From CAVRQM01 sp963756975 (GTDB taxonomy: Bacteria > Pseudomonadota > Alphaproteobacteria > Acetobacterales > Acetobacteraceae): DNA of 64,000 nucleotides. The stretch covers positions 806,001-870,000 of the forward strand of contig CAVWPS010000001.1 in assembly GCA_963756975.1 (NCBI GenBank). Direction: 5' to 3'. The position numbers and the translations under genes are program-made. Shown here in pieces: positions 20,071 to 32,424 of this stretch (the first letter of the stretch is position 1; each line of letters opens with the position of its first letter). A model generated the notes under the pieces. That model saw nothing but the letters and a program-made list of their open reading frames with translations, did no database searches and was not told where the DNA came from.

Positions 20071-20851
20071 CGCCGCCTGCGTCTTGCGGCTCGCGACGCG
20101 GCGGCTTTCCGACCAGAACGAGCGGCCCATCGCGCCCATCGCGGCAAAGGCTTCGTCGAACGGCACTTTGGGCGGCAACGGAACACCGAGCAGGCGCGCG
20201 GCCTCGGCGGTGACGACCGCCTGCTCGGCCGGCTCGTCGTCGTTGAGGTTCAGCACGCGCGCGCCGGGCGCACGGTCCTGCGACGCGGCGGCCACGACGG
20301 CGGCCGCGATGTCGTCGCGAAAGATGCGGCCGAAGGCGTGGCCCGGCTTGTCGACCCGGCGTGCGGTGCCGTTGCGGATCGCATCGAACGGCGAGCGGCC
20401 CGGGCCGTAGATCCCCGCCACCCGGAACAGGTCGACGGCGGTGTTCGGCAGTGCCGCGACCCACGCCCGCTCCGCCGCGAGCCGCGCTTCCCCGCGCGGG
20501 CCGGACGGGGATGGCGGCGTGTCCTCGTCCACCCAGCCGCCCGAATGGTCGCCGTAGACGCTGGTGGTGGACAGGTAGCCCGCCCAGCGCGGCTTCGCGG
20601 CGGCCAGCGCGCCGGCATAGCGTCGCAGCACCGGATCGGCCCCGTCCGCGACCGGAGCCGTGGAGACGATGTGGCGTCGCTCGCGAAATGGCGGCCTCGG
20701 CGCGGTCGAACGGGATCAGCGCCACGCCCGGCGGACCGGTCTCCTGCGCACGGGATGTGACCGAGACCGCGAAGCCGGCGTCGCGCGCCAGCAGTCGCGA
20801 TCGCCGTCCGGTGTAGCCGAGCCCGAACACCAGCATGTTGCGACTGCTCAA
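19975..20851 (-). CDS. SDR-family NAD(P)-dependent epimerase-like protein (one apparent frameshift)
   Basis: YeeZ-like extended SDR protein, about 291 aa. The Rossmann opening is MLVFGLGYTGRR; after the repair come THIVSTAPVADGADPVL, YLSTTSVYGDHSGGWVDED (Ser and Tyr of the active-site region) and FRVAGIYGPGRSPFDA. The frame breaks in a GG pair at about 20673; removing one base makes the two parts read through and gives a whole number of codons. A TTG at 20851 preceded by GGGGG is the likely start, with ATG 20836 as alternative. Substrate unknown; could act on nucleotide sugars or be a structural relative only. Confidence 0.75.
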
Positions 20852-20892
20852 ATTGCCCCCGGCTCGACCATGCGGCTAAGGATAGCCGCACG

Positions 20893-21750
20893 ATGAAGAT
20901 CCGCGCAGCCTTCGCCGCCGCCCTGGTGATCGTGCTCGTGGCCGGCGGCGCCGGAGCGTGGTGGCTGACCCGCCCGGCCCCGGCCGAGCCGGAGGCCGCC
21001 GCAGCCCCACGGGACGACGGAACCAGCGACGGGCCGTTGCCGCTGCCGCCGGTGCCGCCGCGTATCGCCGAGGGCGAGGACTACGAGAAATGCCTCGCGA
21101 TGCTGCCGGCCGACCCCGCCGGCGCCGGCCATTTCGCGGATGCCTGGGCGCAGCGCGGCGGCGGCGAGGGGGCGACGCATTGCCTCGCGTTGAGCAAGGT
21201 CGAACTCGGCGACGCGGCGGCTGGGGCCGACATGCTGCAGGCGCTGGCCAACGCCAGCACGGCCACCCCGGTCGCGCGGGCGGCGGTCTACGCGCAGGCC
21301 GACCAGGCGTACACGATGGCGGGCGATCTGACGTCGGCCCTCGGTGCCGCGACACTCGCGCTGTCGCTGTCGCCCGACGATGTCGACATGCTGGTCGATC
21401 GCGCGGTCGTCTCCGGCGGGCTGCAGCATTGGCAGGATTGCATCGACGACCTGACGCACGCGCTCGACATCGATCCGAAACGCGGCGATGCGCTGGTGTT
21501 GCGGGGATCGGCGTGGCGGCATCTGGAGCACCTCGATCTCGCGCAGGACGACGTCGACCGCGCGATGGCGCTCGATCCGGACAATGCGGACGCCCTGCTG
21601 GAACGGGGGATCCTGCGGCAGCGGGGGGACGATGTCGCGGGGGCGCGGGACGACTGGAAGCGCGCGATCGACGACGACCCGGACAGCGTCACCGCCGATC
21701 TGGCGCAGCAATATCTGGCGTTGCTGGATGCGGGGCCGGAACGGAAGTAG
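20893..21750 (+). CDS. Membrane-anchored TPR-repeat protein
   Basis: 285 aa with an N-terminal signal-anchor (AAFAAALVIVLVAGGAGAWWL) and a Pro/Ala-rich linker, so the rest probably lies in the periplasm. From about residue 125 several tetratricopeptide repeats are visible, for example AVYAQADQAYTMAGDLTSAL, ALDIDPKRGDALVLRGSAW and ALDPDNADALLERGILR. Such proteins act as protein-interaction scaffolds. It ends directly before an inverted pair of dispersed repeats. Specific function unknown. Confidence 0.8.
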   Translation: MKIRAAFAAALVIVLVAGGAGAWWLTRPAPAEPEAAAAPRDDGTSDGPLPLPPVPPRIAEGEDYEKCLAMLPADPAGAGHFADAWAQRGGGEGATHCLALSKVELGDAAAGADMLQALANASTATPVARAAVYAQADQAYTMAGDLTSALGAATLALSLSPDDVDMLVDRAVVSGGLQHWQDCIDDLTHALDIDPKRGDALVLRGSAWRHLEHLDLAQDDVDRAMALDPDNADALLERGILRQRGDDVAGARDDWKRAIDDDPDSVTADLAQQYLALLDAGPERK

Positions 21751-21752
21751 CC

Positions 21753-21860
21753 CGCTTCTCCCTCTCCCGCTTCGGGAGAGGGCCGGGGTGAGGGGTCGAT
21801 GAACAGAGCCGGTGCGGGAGCCCTCACCCCGGCCCTCTCCCAGTGGGAGAGGGAGAAGCG
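21753..21860. repeat. Inverted pair of dispersed hairpin repeats
   Basis: Left copy 21753-21795 (CGCTTCT to GGTGAGGGG) and right copy 21821-21860 (CCCTCACC to AGAAGCG) face each other head to head with a 25-base spacer. Each has its own CCCTCTCCC/GGGAGAGGG hairpin. It lies between two convergent genes and may also end transcription. Confidence 0.88.
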
Positions 21861-21863
21861 GCT

Positions 21864-22532
21864 TTAGAAATCCAGGTCCGCGTAATGCTCGGGCGGCGTC
21901 ATGCCGGCCACGCGGTCGCTCAGCAGCGGCCTGAAGCTCGGGCGGCTTTTCACCCGCGCGTACCATTCCCGCGCCCCGGCGCTGACCGTCCAGTCCACGT
22001 CGCCCATGAAATCGAGCACCGACAGATGCGCCGCCGCCGCGAGGTCGGCGAGCGAGAACGCGTCGCCCGCCAGCCATTTGCGGGTCTCCGCGAGCCAGCC
22101 CAGATACGGCAGATGCTCGCGCAGATGCGCGTAGCCGGAGCGCAGCGCGCCCGCGTCCGGATGCCCGGCGGCGGCGAGGCGTTTGAGGTATTTCTGGCCG
22201 TTCAGCGGGCGCGTCACCTCGGCGTCGAACTTGCCGTCGAACCACGCGACCAGCCGGCGAACCTCGACCCGCTCGGCCAATGTCGCGCCCAGCAGCGGCG
22301 TGTCCGGATACGCGTCCTCCAGATATTCGCAGATGACCGCGCTGTCCGGCACGACCAGCCCGCTCTCCTCCTCCAGCACCGGGACCGTGCCGGCCGGGTT
22401 CATCGCCAGGAACGCGTCGGTTCGTTCCCAGACCTTCTCGGTCTTCAGCTCGAACCCGAGCCGTTTTTCGGCCAGTGCCAGCCTCACCTTGCGACAATAC
22501 GGTGACAGCGTGAGGTGGTGCAGGATCCGCAT
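21864..22532 (-). CDS. Glutathione S-transferase family protein
   Basis: 222 aa, two GST domains. N-terminal thioredoxin-like part: HHLTLSPYCRKVRLALAEKR (SPYCRK active-site region), MNPAGTVPVLEEESG with the cis-Pro, and PDSAVICEYLEDAYP with the glutathione-binding DS. C-terminal helical domain: WLAGDAFSLADLAAAAHLSVL, the conserved N-capping box. ATG 22532 is preferred over ATG 22541 because a perfect hairpin (22533-22557) covers the upstream start. Follows gltB on the same strand at about 30 bp. Detoxification role is general; substrate unknown. Confidence 0.87.
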   Translation of the reverse strand: MRILHHLTLSPYCRKVRLALAEKRLGFELKTEKVWERTDAFLAMNPAGTVPVLEEESGLVVPDSAVICEYLEDAYPDTPLLGATLAERVEVRRLVAWFDGKFDAEVTRPLNGQKYLKRLAAAGHPDAGALRSGYAHLREHLPYLGWLAETRKWLAGDAFSLADLAAAAHLSVLDFMGDVDWTVSAGAREWYARVKSRPSFRPLLSDRVAGMTPPEHYADLDF

Positions 22533-22557
22533 CCCGCGCATCTACAAGATGCGCGGG
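22533..22557 (-). terminator. Hairpin between gltB and the GST gene
   Basis: A perfect 11-bp stem (CCCGCGCATCT / AGATGCGCGGG) with a 3-base loop lies 7 bases after the gltB stop and directly before the GST start. No U-run follows, so it could be an attenuator or a 3' stabiliser as well as a terminator. Confidence 0.5.
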
Positions 22558-22564
22558 GGTGCGG

Positions 22565-27082
<4,518 letters not shown>

Positions 27083-27087
27083 CGTGC

Positions 27088-28527
27088 TTACTCCGCCGCG
27101 ATCGGCATGGTGGCCGCGCGCTGTTGCAGGAAGGTGTCCATCTGTGCCGCCGCGTCGCGCCCGTCGCGGATCGCCCAGACGACGAGGCTCGCGCCGCGAA
27201 CGATGTCGCCGGCGGCGAACACCCCGTCGAGCGAGGTTTGGAACGTGCGGTGGTCGACCTTCAGCGTGCCCCATTTGCTGACGGTCAGCGCCGGCTCGCC
27301 GAACGCGGCCGGCAAGTCTTCCGGGTCGAAGCCGAGCGCCTTGATGACCAGATCGGCCTCGATCGTGTAGCCCGAGCCGTCGACCTTCTCGACCGATTGC
27401 CGCCCCGACGCGTCCGGCAGACCGAGGTGCATGCGCGTCGCGCGAACGCCCGTGACGCGGGTGTCGCCGAGGAACGCCTCCGGGGCCGCGAGCCAGTCGA
27501 ACACGACGCCCTCGTCCTCGGCGTTGCGAACCTCGCGCAGGCTGCCGGGCATGTTCGCGCGGTCGCGGCGATACAGGCAAATGACCGAGGCCGCACCCTG
27601 GCGCACCGCCGTGCGGACGCAATCCATCGCGGTGTCGCCGCCGCCGATGACGACGACCCGCTTGCCGGCGGCGTCGAGCGTGCCTTCGTCGAAGGCCGGC
27701 ACGGTGTCGCCGAGGCCCTTGCGGTTGGACGCGATCAGGAAGTCGAGTGCGGGGACGATGCCGGGCAGGCCGCTGCCGGGGCCGGAGATTTCGCGCGGCT
27801 TGTAGACGCCGGTCGCAATCAGCACCGCGTCGTGGCGCGCGCGCAGATCGGTCATCGACAGGTCGCGGCCGATCTCGGCGTCGGTGTGGAACACGATCCC
27901 GGCTTCCTCCAGCAGGCGCCAGCGACGGATGACGATGTCCTTCTCAAGCTTGAAGCCGGGGATGCCGTAGATCATCAGCCCGCCGACGCGGTCGTGACGG
28001 TCGTAGACGTGGACCGCGTGACCGAGCTTCCGCAGCTGCTCGGCCGCCGCCATTCCGGCCGGACCGGCCCCGACGATGCCGACCGAGCGCCCGGTTTCGA
28101 ACCGCGGGATCGCTGGCTTGACCCAGCCCCGGTCGAACGCCGTGTCGGTGATGAACCGCTCGACCGCGCCGATGGTCACGCTGTCGAAGTCGCGTTCGAT
28201 GACGCAGTTGCCCTCGCACAGGCGATCCTGCGGGCAGATGCGGCCGCAGATTTCGGGGAAGTTGTTGGTGGCCGAGGACAGCTCGTACGCTTCCTCGAGC
28301 CGCCCCTCGGCCGTCAGCTTCAGCCAGTCGGGGATGTAGTTCGAGAGCGGGCAATGGATCTGGCAGAACGGGATGCCGCATTGCGAGCAGCGCGACGACT
28401 GGGCGCGGGCGCGGGGGACGTCGAAATCCTCATAAATTTCGCCGAAATCCTCCCGGCGGACGGTGACGTCGCGCTTGTCGGGCGTCTGTTGCGGCAGGCG
28501 TACGAATTGCAGCATGCGCTCGGCCAT
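27088..28527 (-). CDS. gltD: Glutamate synthase, small (beta) subunit
   Basis: FAD-dependent NADPH oxidoreductase that passes electrons to GltB, about 479 aa. The N-terminus holds two cysteine clusters for 4Fe-4S centres (CSQCGIPFCQIHCP and CGRICPQDRLCEGNC), followed by the FAD site VGIVGAGPAGMAAAEQL and the NADPH site VVVIGGGDTAMDCVRTA, and a C-terminal GVFAAGDIVRGASLVVWAI. ATG 28527 is chosen for its GGGGAGG ribosome site 5 bases upstream; ATG 28551 would add eight non-conserved residues. First gene of the gltD-gltB operon. Confidence 0.96.
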   Translation of the reverse strand: MAERMLQFVRLPQQTPDKRDVTVRREDFGEIYEDFDVPRARAQSSRCSQCGIPFCQIHCPLSNYIPDWLKLTAEGRLEEAYELSSATNNFPEICGRICPQDRLCEGNCVIERDFDSVTIGAVERFITDTAFDRGWVKPAIPRFETGRSVGIVGAGPAGMAAAEQLRKLGHAVHVYDRHDRVGGLMIYGIPGFKLEKDIVIRRWRLLEEAGIVFHTDAEIGRDLSMTDLRARHDAVLIATGVYKPREISGPGSGLPGIVPALDFLIASNRKGLGDTVPAFDEGTLDAAGKRVVVIGGGDTAMDCVRTAVRQGAASVICLYRRDRANMPGSLREVRNAEDEGVVFDWLAAPEAFLGDTRVTGVRATRMHLGLPDASGRQSVEKVDGSGYTIEADLVIKALGFDPEDLPAAFGEPALTVSKWGTLKVDHRTFQTSLDGVFAAGDIVRGASLVVWAIRDGRDAAAQMDTFLQQRAATMPIAAE

Positions 28528-28569
28528 CGACGCCTCCCCGGTTGATGTCACCTCATTACGACGGGGGGA

Positions 28570-28598
28570 GACGTCAAGCGAGCGGTTTTTCGACGTCA
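28570..28598 (-). promoter_or_regulatory. Paired TGACGTC direct repeats upstream of gltD
   Basis: On the minus strand TGACGTC occurs twice, 22 bases (about two helical turns) apart, starting about 45 bases before the gltD start. The spacing suits a dimeric regulator contacting one face of DNA. No regulator is identified, so this is a candidate operator only. Confidence 0.25.
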
Positions 28599-28691
28599 GG
28601 TCAGCAAAGCTGCCATGTTTCCTGCGTGATCCGGCTGCGGACGCATATTCAGACCATCAACTCAGGCCAGAGTAGGTCCGTATCGGCCGGA

Positions 28692-29756
28692 TTACTCGCT
28701 GCCCTCTCCCTCGGGAGAGGGTTGGGTGAGGGGCCGAACCACACGCGATGATCGAAAAGAGCCCCTCACCCCGGCCCTCTCCCGAGGGAGAGGGAGCAGC
28801 GATGCTAGACCGAGTACCTGCTCCCGCCGGCCGCCGCCGGGCCGGTAGCGGGCCAGGTAGCGCGGCACGATCAACTCGACCGGTGTCGCGGACAGGCCGA
28901 GGTCGGCCAGACCCGGATGCTGGCCGGAGACGACGTTGTCTTGCGCCAGCAGCAGCAACTGGTCGCGGGTCAGCGGCTTGCCCGGAACGCGCTCAGCGAC
29001 CGTCGCCTGCAACCGCGCGATGCCCATTGGAATATCGATCAGGGGGCGCTTGCGGTGGGTCTGCGCCAAAATCCATGCGAGCAGTTCGCGGAACGCCCAT
29101 ACGCGGGGGCCGCCGAGCTCGAAGATCTGCCCGGCCGCGTCGGGACGGGTCAGGCCGGCCATGGCTGCGTCGGCCACGTCGCCGACGTAGACCGGCTGGA
29201 ACCGGCTGTCGCCGCAGATCACCGGCATGAACGGCAGGAACCGCGTCAGGCCCGCGAACCGGTTGAAGAACTTGTCCTCCGGCCCGAACACCAGGCTGGG
29301 GCGCAGCACGACCGCGCTCGGCATGGCGGCGTGAACGGCGGCCTCGCCCTCGGCCTTGCTGCGGCCGTACAGGCTGGCGCTGCTCGGATCGGCCCCGATC
29401 GCCGACATCTGCACCATGCGGCCCACGCCGGCGGCGGCGGCGAGGCGCGCGATCCGGCCGGCCCCCTCGCCCTGGATGCGGCGAAAATCGCCGGCCCGCG
29501 ATTCGGCCAGGATGCCGATCAGGTTGACCACGATGTCGGCCCCGTCGACCGCGCGGGCGACGTCGGCTTCGCGCGACAGGGGCGCGAACAGCGGCACGAT
29601 CTGGCCCGGGCTGCCCATCGGGCGCAGGAACATCGCGGCCTCGGTATCCCGCCCGGCGACCCGCACGACGTGGCCCGCCTGGGCGAGCCGCTTGACGACG
29701 TACCGCCCCACGAAGCCCGAGCCGCCGAATACCGTCGCCACACTGCGCGTCGCCAT
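28692..29756 (-). CDS. Complex I NDUFA9-like NAD(P)H-binding protein with repeat-encoded tail
   Basis: Atypical SDR protein related to the NDUFA9 accessory subunit of respiratory complex I, common in alphaproteobacteria. Signatures: ATVFGGSGFVGRYVVKRL (dinucleotide-binding loop), VNLIGIL, VQMSAIGADPSSASLYGRSK (the YxxxK region) and LRPSLVFGPEDKFFNRF. The conserved protein ends near residue 318 (IVPRYLARYRPG); the remaining 36 residues (SLLPLPRERAGVRG onward) are encoded by the inverted repeat pair and are probably a foreign tail. Normal members are about 310-330 aa. Likely helps assembly or stability of complex I or quinone metabolism; not proven in bacteria. Confidence 0.87.
   Translation of the reverse strand: MATRSVATVFGGSGFVGRYVVKRLAQAGHVVRVAGRDTEAAMFLRPMGSPGQIVPLFAPLSREADVARAVDGADIVVNLIGILAESRAGDFRRIQGEGAGRIARLAAAAGVGRMVQMSAIGADPSSASLYGRSKAEGEAAVHAAMPSAVVLRPSLVFGPEDKFFNRFAGLTRFLPFMPVICGDSRFQPVYVGDVADAAMAGLTRPDAAGQIFELGGPRVWAFRELLAWILAQTHRKRPLIDIPMGIARLQATVAERVPGKPLTRDQLLLLAQDNVVSGQHPGLADLGLSATPVELIVPRYLARYRPGGGRREQVLGLASLLPLPRERAGVRGSFRSSRVVRPLTQPSPEGEGSE
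28699..28801. repeat. Inverted pair of dispersed hairpin repeats
   Basis: Left copy 28699-28733 and right copy 28762-28801 face each other head to head, like the pair at 21.8 kb; the tail here is AGCAGCG. On the minus strand the pair encodes the last 30 or so residues of the NDUFA9-like protein. Confidence 0.85.
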
Positions 29757-29822
29757 CTGCCACTCCGTCGGGTTACCGCCTGTCCATTAGATGGAGACCG
29801 GGCGGCGCTCAATGCGGCGCGC

Positions 29823-30152
29823 CTAGTAGGCTGTCACCAAACGGGGCGTTTCGCGGCCAGTCTCGACGATCCAGACCGTCGTCATGCACGGACCTTCACC
29901 CGATGGCGTACTCAGATTGCACTGAACGACGTGCTTGGCCCCGTACGCCGTGGTGTCCGTCTTGACGACGGGATTGGTCTGCCCGTGCCGGCGAAGCGCC
30001 GAAGCCAGCACGTCCCAGGCGATCAACGAAAAGCCGAGCCGCTCGAACAGAGCCGCCTTTCCGCTGTTCTGAACATTGTCGCGATTAAGGAGATACCCCG
30101 CGACTTTGTCCTGTCCGACCTCTGCACGCCCAGCGTTCGGGAGTACCGTCAT
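29823..30152 (-). CDS. DUF6883-family protein, possible RNase-like toxin
   Basis: 109 aa; matches my recollection of the DUF6883 family: KVAGYLLNRDN, GKAALFERLGF, a middle helix ending ALRRHGQTNPVV, then AYGAKHVVQCNLSTPSGEGP and the C-terminal VWIVETGRETPRLVTAY. The end, a strand followed by (L/V)VTAY, resembles the last strand of BECR-fold (barnase/EndoU/colicin-like) RNases, so a toxin role is conceivable; this is inference from pattern only. Its start overlaps the DUF4926 gene by ATGA, the order typical of an antitoxin-toxin operon. No catalytic residues can be named with confidence. Confidence 0.7.
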   Translation of the reverse strand: MTVLPNAGRAEVGQDKVAGYLLNRDNVQNSGKAALFERLGFSLIAWDVLASALRRHGQTNPVVKTDTTAYGAKHVVQCNLSTPSGEGPCMTTVWIVETGRETPRLVTAY

Positions 30153-30385
30153 GCTGTCAGGTCGGCCCCGTTCAGTGTCACCACGGCATGAAACGGCTTG
30201 TCGAACTCCACTTCGTATCCGTTGCCGGCCCTGTAAGCGGCCACCACGGTGCCCGACGTTCCCACCGGCAACACTCCGTCATCGGTCGAGACGTCGTGGA
30301 CCAGGGACACGATCGACAGCTCCGGATAAGTCCGTCCTGCGGTTTCCGTCCTCGGCTCGCTCGCCATCCACCCCATCATCACCAT
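30149..30385 (-). CDS. DUF4926-family small protein, possible antitoxin partner
   Basis: 78 aa. The core ELSIVSLVHDVSTDDGVLPV followed by GTSGTVVAAY and YEVEFD fits DUF4926, a small beta-barrel-like (SH3/KOW-type) family often found beside DUF6883 as far as I recall. GGAGAGG lies 5 bases before ATG 30385, supporting that start. Translationally coupled to the DUF6883 gene downstream. Function unknown; an immunity or antitoxin role is inferred from size, order and overlap. Confidence 0.7.
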   Translation of the reverse strand: MVMMGWMASEPRTETAGRTYPELSIVSLVHDVSTDDGVLPVGTSGTVVAAYRAGNGYEVEFDKPFHAVVTLNGADLTA

Positions 30386-30416
30386 CGTCGCCTCTCCAGT
30401 GTTTGACCGCCGCCAG

Positions 30417-30445
30417 TTGACGCCCTGAGAACCGCCCTGTATCCC
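30417..30445 (+). promoter_or_regulatory. Candidate promoter for tRNA-Leu
   Basis: TTGACG (30417-30422) and TATCCC (30440-30445) with a 17-base spacer lie 37 bases before the mature tRNA 5' end. The -35 box is near consensus, the -10 weaker. Confidence 0.4.
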
Positions 30446-30481
30446 GCCGCCTCCCGAACGTCGCGGCTTTGCGGCGCACCT

Positions 30482-30568
30482 GCCCAGGTGGCGGAATTGG
30501 TAGACGCGCAGGTTTCAGGTACCTGTGGCAGAAATGTCGTGGAAGTTCGAGTCTTCTCCTGGGCACCA
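30482..30568 (+). tRNA. tRNA-Leu (anticodon CAG)
   Basis: Class II tRNA of 87 bases. The acceptor stem pairs GCCCAGG with CCTGGGC and is followed by ACCA, so the CCA end is encoded. The D-arm has GGCGGAATTGGTAGACGC, typical of tRNA-Leu; the anticodon stem CAGGT/ACCTG encloses loop TTCAGGT with anticodon CAG; a long variable arm precedes the T-arm GTTCGAGTC. Reads CTG codons, which are very frequent in this GC-rich genome. Confidence 0.97.
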
Positions 30569-30662
30569 GGGTTCTGCAATTCCAGCGGCTTAGCTTCGGG
30601 GTTGGCGCAATTTGGCGCAAACCCTCGGCGGCCAGCCATCACCCCCGGCACAAAGGCGACGC

Positions 30663-31316
30663 ATGTCGCAGACGCAGTTCCTCCCGCACGCGACGATCCA
30701 TCTGCATCGCAACGACCTGCCCGACGGCGTCAGCTTCGGTGGCGCGGTCGCGGTCGATACCGAGACGATGGGGCTGGACCCGCGCCGCGACCGCCTTTGC
30801 CTCGTGCAATTATCGGCCGGCGACGGCACCGCGCATTGCGTGCAGATCGTCCCGCGCTCGCTCGGCGGCCTCGGGATCGACTGCCCGAACCTCACCCGGC
30901 TCATGGCGGACCCGGACGTGGTCAAGCTGATGCATTTCGCGCGGTTCGACGTGGGGATGCTGCAGCAGGCGCTCGGCGTCACCGTGGCCCCGGTCCGCTG
31001 CACCAAGATCGCGGCCAAGATGGTCCGCACGTTCACCGACCGGCACGGCCTCAAGGATCTGTGCCGCGAGTTGCTCGGCGTCGAGATCAGCAAGCAGCAG
31101 CAGACGTCCGACTGGGGTGCCCCCGAACTGTCGCCCGAGCAGCTCGCCTACGCCGCGTCCGACGTGCTGCATTTGCACGCGCTGTGGGCACGGCTGGAAG
31201 CGTTGCTGGTGCGCGAGGGCCGGCTCGGGCTGGCGATGGACTGTTTCGCGTTCCTGCCGGCCCGCGCGCGCCTCGATCTGCTCGGCTGGGAAGAACCCGA
31301 CATTTTCGCGCACTAA
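30663..31316 (+). CDS. rnd: Ribonuclease D-like 3'-5' exonuclease
   Basis: DEDD-family exonuclease acting on tRNA precursors or other small RNAs. Motif I is AVDTETMGLD (D32, E34), motif II HFARFDVGML, and motif III YAASDVLHL with the Tyr typical of DEDDy enzymes. At 217 aa it holds only the nuclease domain and lacks the HRDC domain of E. coli RNase D, as is usual for the short alphaproteobacterial form. ATG 30663 is preferred, with AAAGG upstream; the earlier in-frame start lacks conserved sequence. Located just after tRNA-Leu and before the kdsD-lpt operon. Confidence 0.9.
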   Translation: MSQTQFLPHATIHLHRNDLPDGVSFGGAVAVDTETMGLDPRRDRLCLVQLSAGDGTAHCVQIVPRSLGGLGIDCPNLTRLMADPDVVKLMHFARFDVGMLQQALGVTVAPVRCTKIAAKMVRTFTDRHGLKDLCRELLGVEISKQQQTSDWGAPELSPEQLAYAASDVLHLHALWARLEALLVREGRLGLAMDCFAFLPARARLDLLGWEEPDIFAH

Positions 31317-31395
31317 CTTTCGTGAACACGACCTCAACGTTCGGTAACAAAGCAATCGTTGACCAGTCCCGGAGCGCGAGCCTACCCCTAGCGGC

Positions 31396-32424
31396 ATGAA
31401 CGCGTTCGGGACGTTCCCAGCCGCCGACACCCTGTCCACCGTTGCGCCCTCCGACGATGTCGCGTCCGATGACGTGAGCGTGGCGCGCCGTGTGCTGACG
31501 ATCGAGGCCGCCGCGTTGCGGGCACTCGCGGCATCGCTCGACGGTGCCTTCACGTCGGCGGTCGAGGCGCTCGAAGCCGTGACCGGCCGCGTCGTCGTGA
31601 CCGGCATCGGCAAATCGGGGCACGTGGCGCGAAAGCTCGCCGCCACCCTGTCGTCGACCGGCACGCCGTCGCTGTTCGTCCATCCGGCCGAGGCGTCGCA
31701 CGGCGATCTCGGCATGATCGTCCCGGGCGACGCGGTGATCGCGCTGTCGAATTCGGGCGAGACGGCGGAGCTGGCCGATCTGGTCGCGCACACCCGCCGC
31801 TTCGCGCTGCCGCTGGTCGCGATCACGTCCCGCGCCGACAGCACGCTCGCCGCCGCGGCCGACCACGTGCTGCTGCTGCCGACCGCGCCGGAGGCGTGCC
31901 CGAACGGGCTGGCGCCGACCACCAGCACGACGATGCAACTCGCACTCGGCGACGCGCTGGCGGTGGCGTTGCTGACCCGGCGCGGCTTCGGCCCGGCGGA
32001 TTTTCGCGCCATTCATCCGGGCGGCAAATTGGGTGCCCGGCTGCGGCGCGTGCGCGACGTGATGCACGCCGGCGAGGAACTCCCGCTGCTGCCGCCCGAG
32101 ACGCTGATGGACGCGGCGATCGTCGAGATGACGCGCAAGCGGTTCGGCTGCGTCGGCGCGGTCGCGGCGGACGGGCGGCTGGTCGGCATCCTGACCGACG
32201 GCGACCTCCGGCGCGCGATGGGGCCGGACGTGCTGACCCGGCGGGTCGACGCGCTGATGACGCGGGCCCCGCGCACGATCGCCCCGGACGCGCTGGCCGC
32301 CGAGGCGCTGCACGCGATGAACGCCGGCGGCCGCCCGATCAACATCCTGTTCGTGGTGGACGCGGCCGGCCATGCGATCGGCATCGTCCACCTCCATGAT
32401 CTGCTGCGGGACGGCGTCGCATGA
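31396..32424 (+). CDS. kdsD: D-arabinose-5-phosphate isomerase (KpsF/GutQ family)
   Basis: Makes arabinose 5-phosphate from ribulose 5-phosphate, the first step to Kdo for LPS. The SIS domain shows VVVTGIGKSGHVARKLAATL, HPAEASHGDLGMI and LSNSGETAEL; two CBS domains follow (VRDVMHAGEELPLL and a second from VDALMTRAPRTI), a standard arrangement of 342 aa. The N-terminal 30 residues are extra and low in conservation. ATGA overlap with lptC places it at the head of the LPS-transport operon, which agrees with its function. Confidence 0.94.
   Translation: MNAFGTFPAADTLSTVAPSDDVASDDVSVARRVLTIEAAALRALAASLDGAFTSAVEALEAVTGRVVVTGIGKSGHVARKLAATLSSTGTPSLFVHPAEASHGDLGMIVPGDAVIALSNSGETAELADLVAHTRRFALPLVAITSRADSTLAAAADHVLLLPTAPEACPNGLAPTTSTTMQLALGDALAVALLTRRGFGPADFRAIHPGGKLGARLRRVRDVMHAGEELPLLPPETLMDAAIVEMTRKRFGCVGAVAADGRLVGILTDGDLRRAMGPDVLTRRVDALMTRAPRTIAPDALAAEALHAMNAGGRPINILFVVDAAGHAIGIVHLHDLLRDGVA

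Noticed and set aside
30482..30568. tRNA-Leu as an integration site
   Set aside because: No second copy of the tRNA 3' end and no integrase gene are visible on either side.
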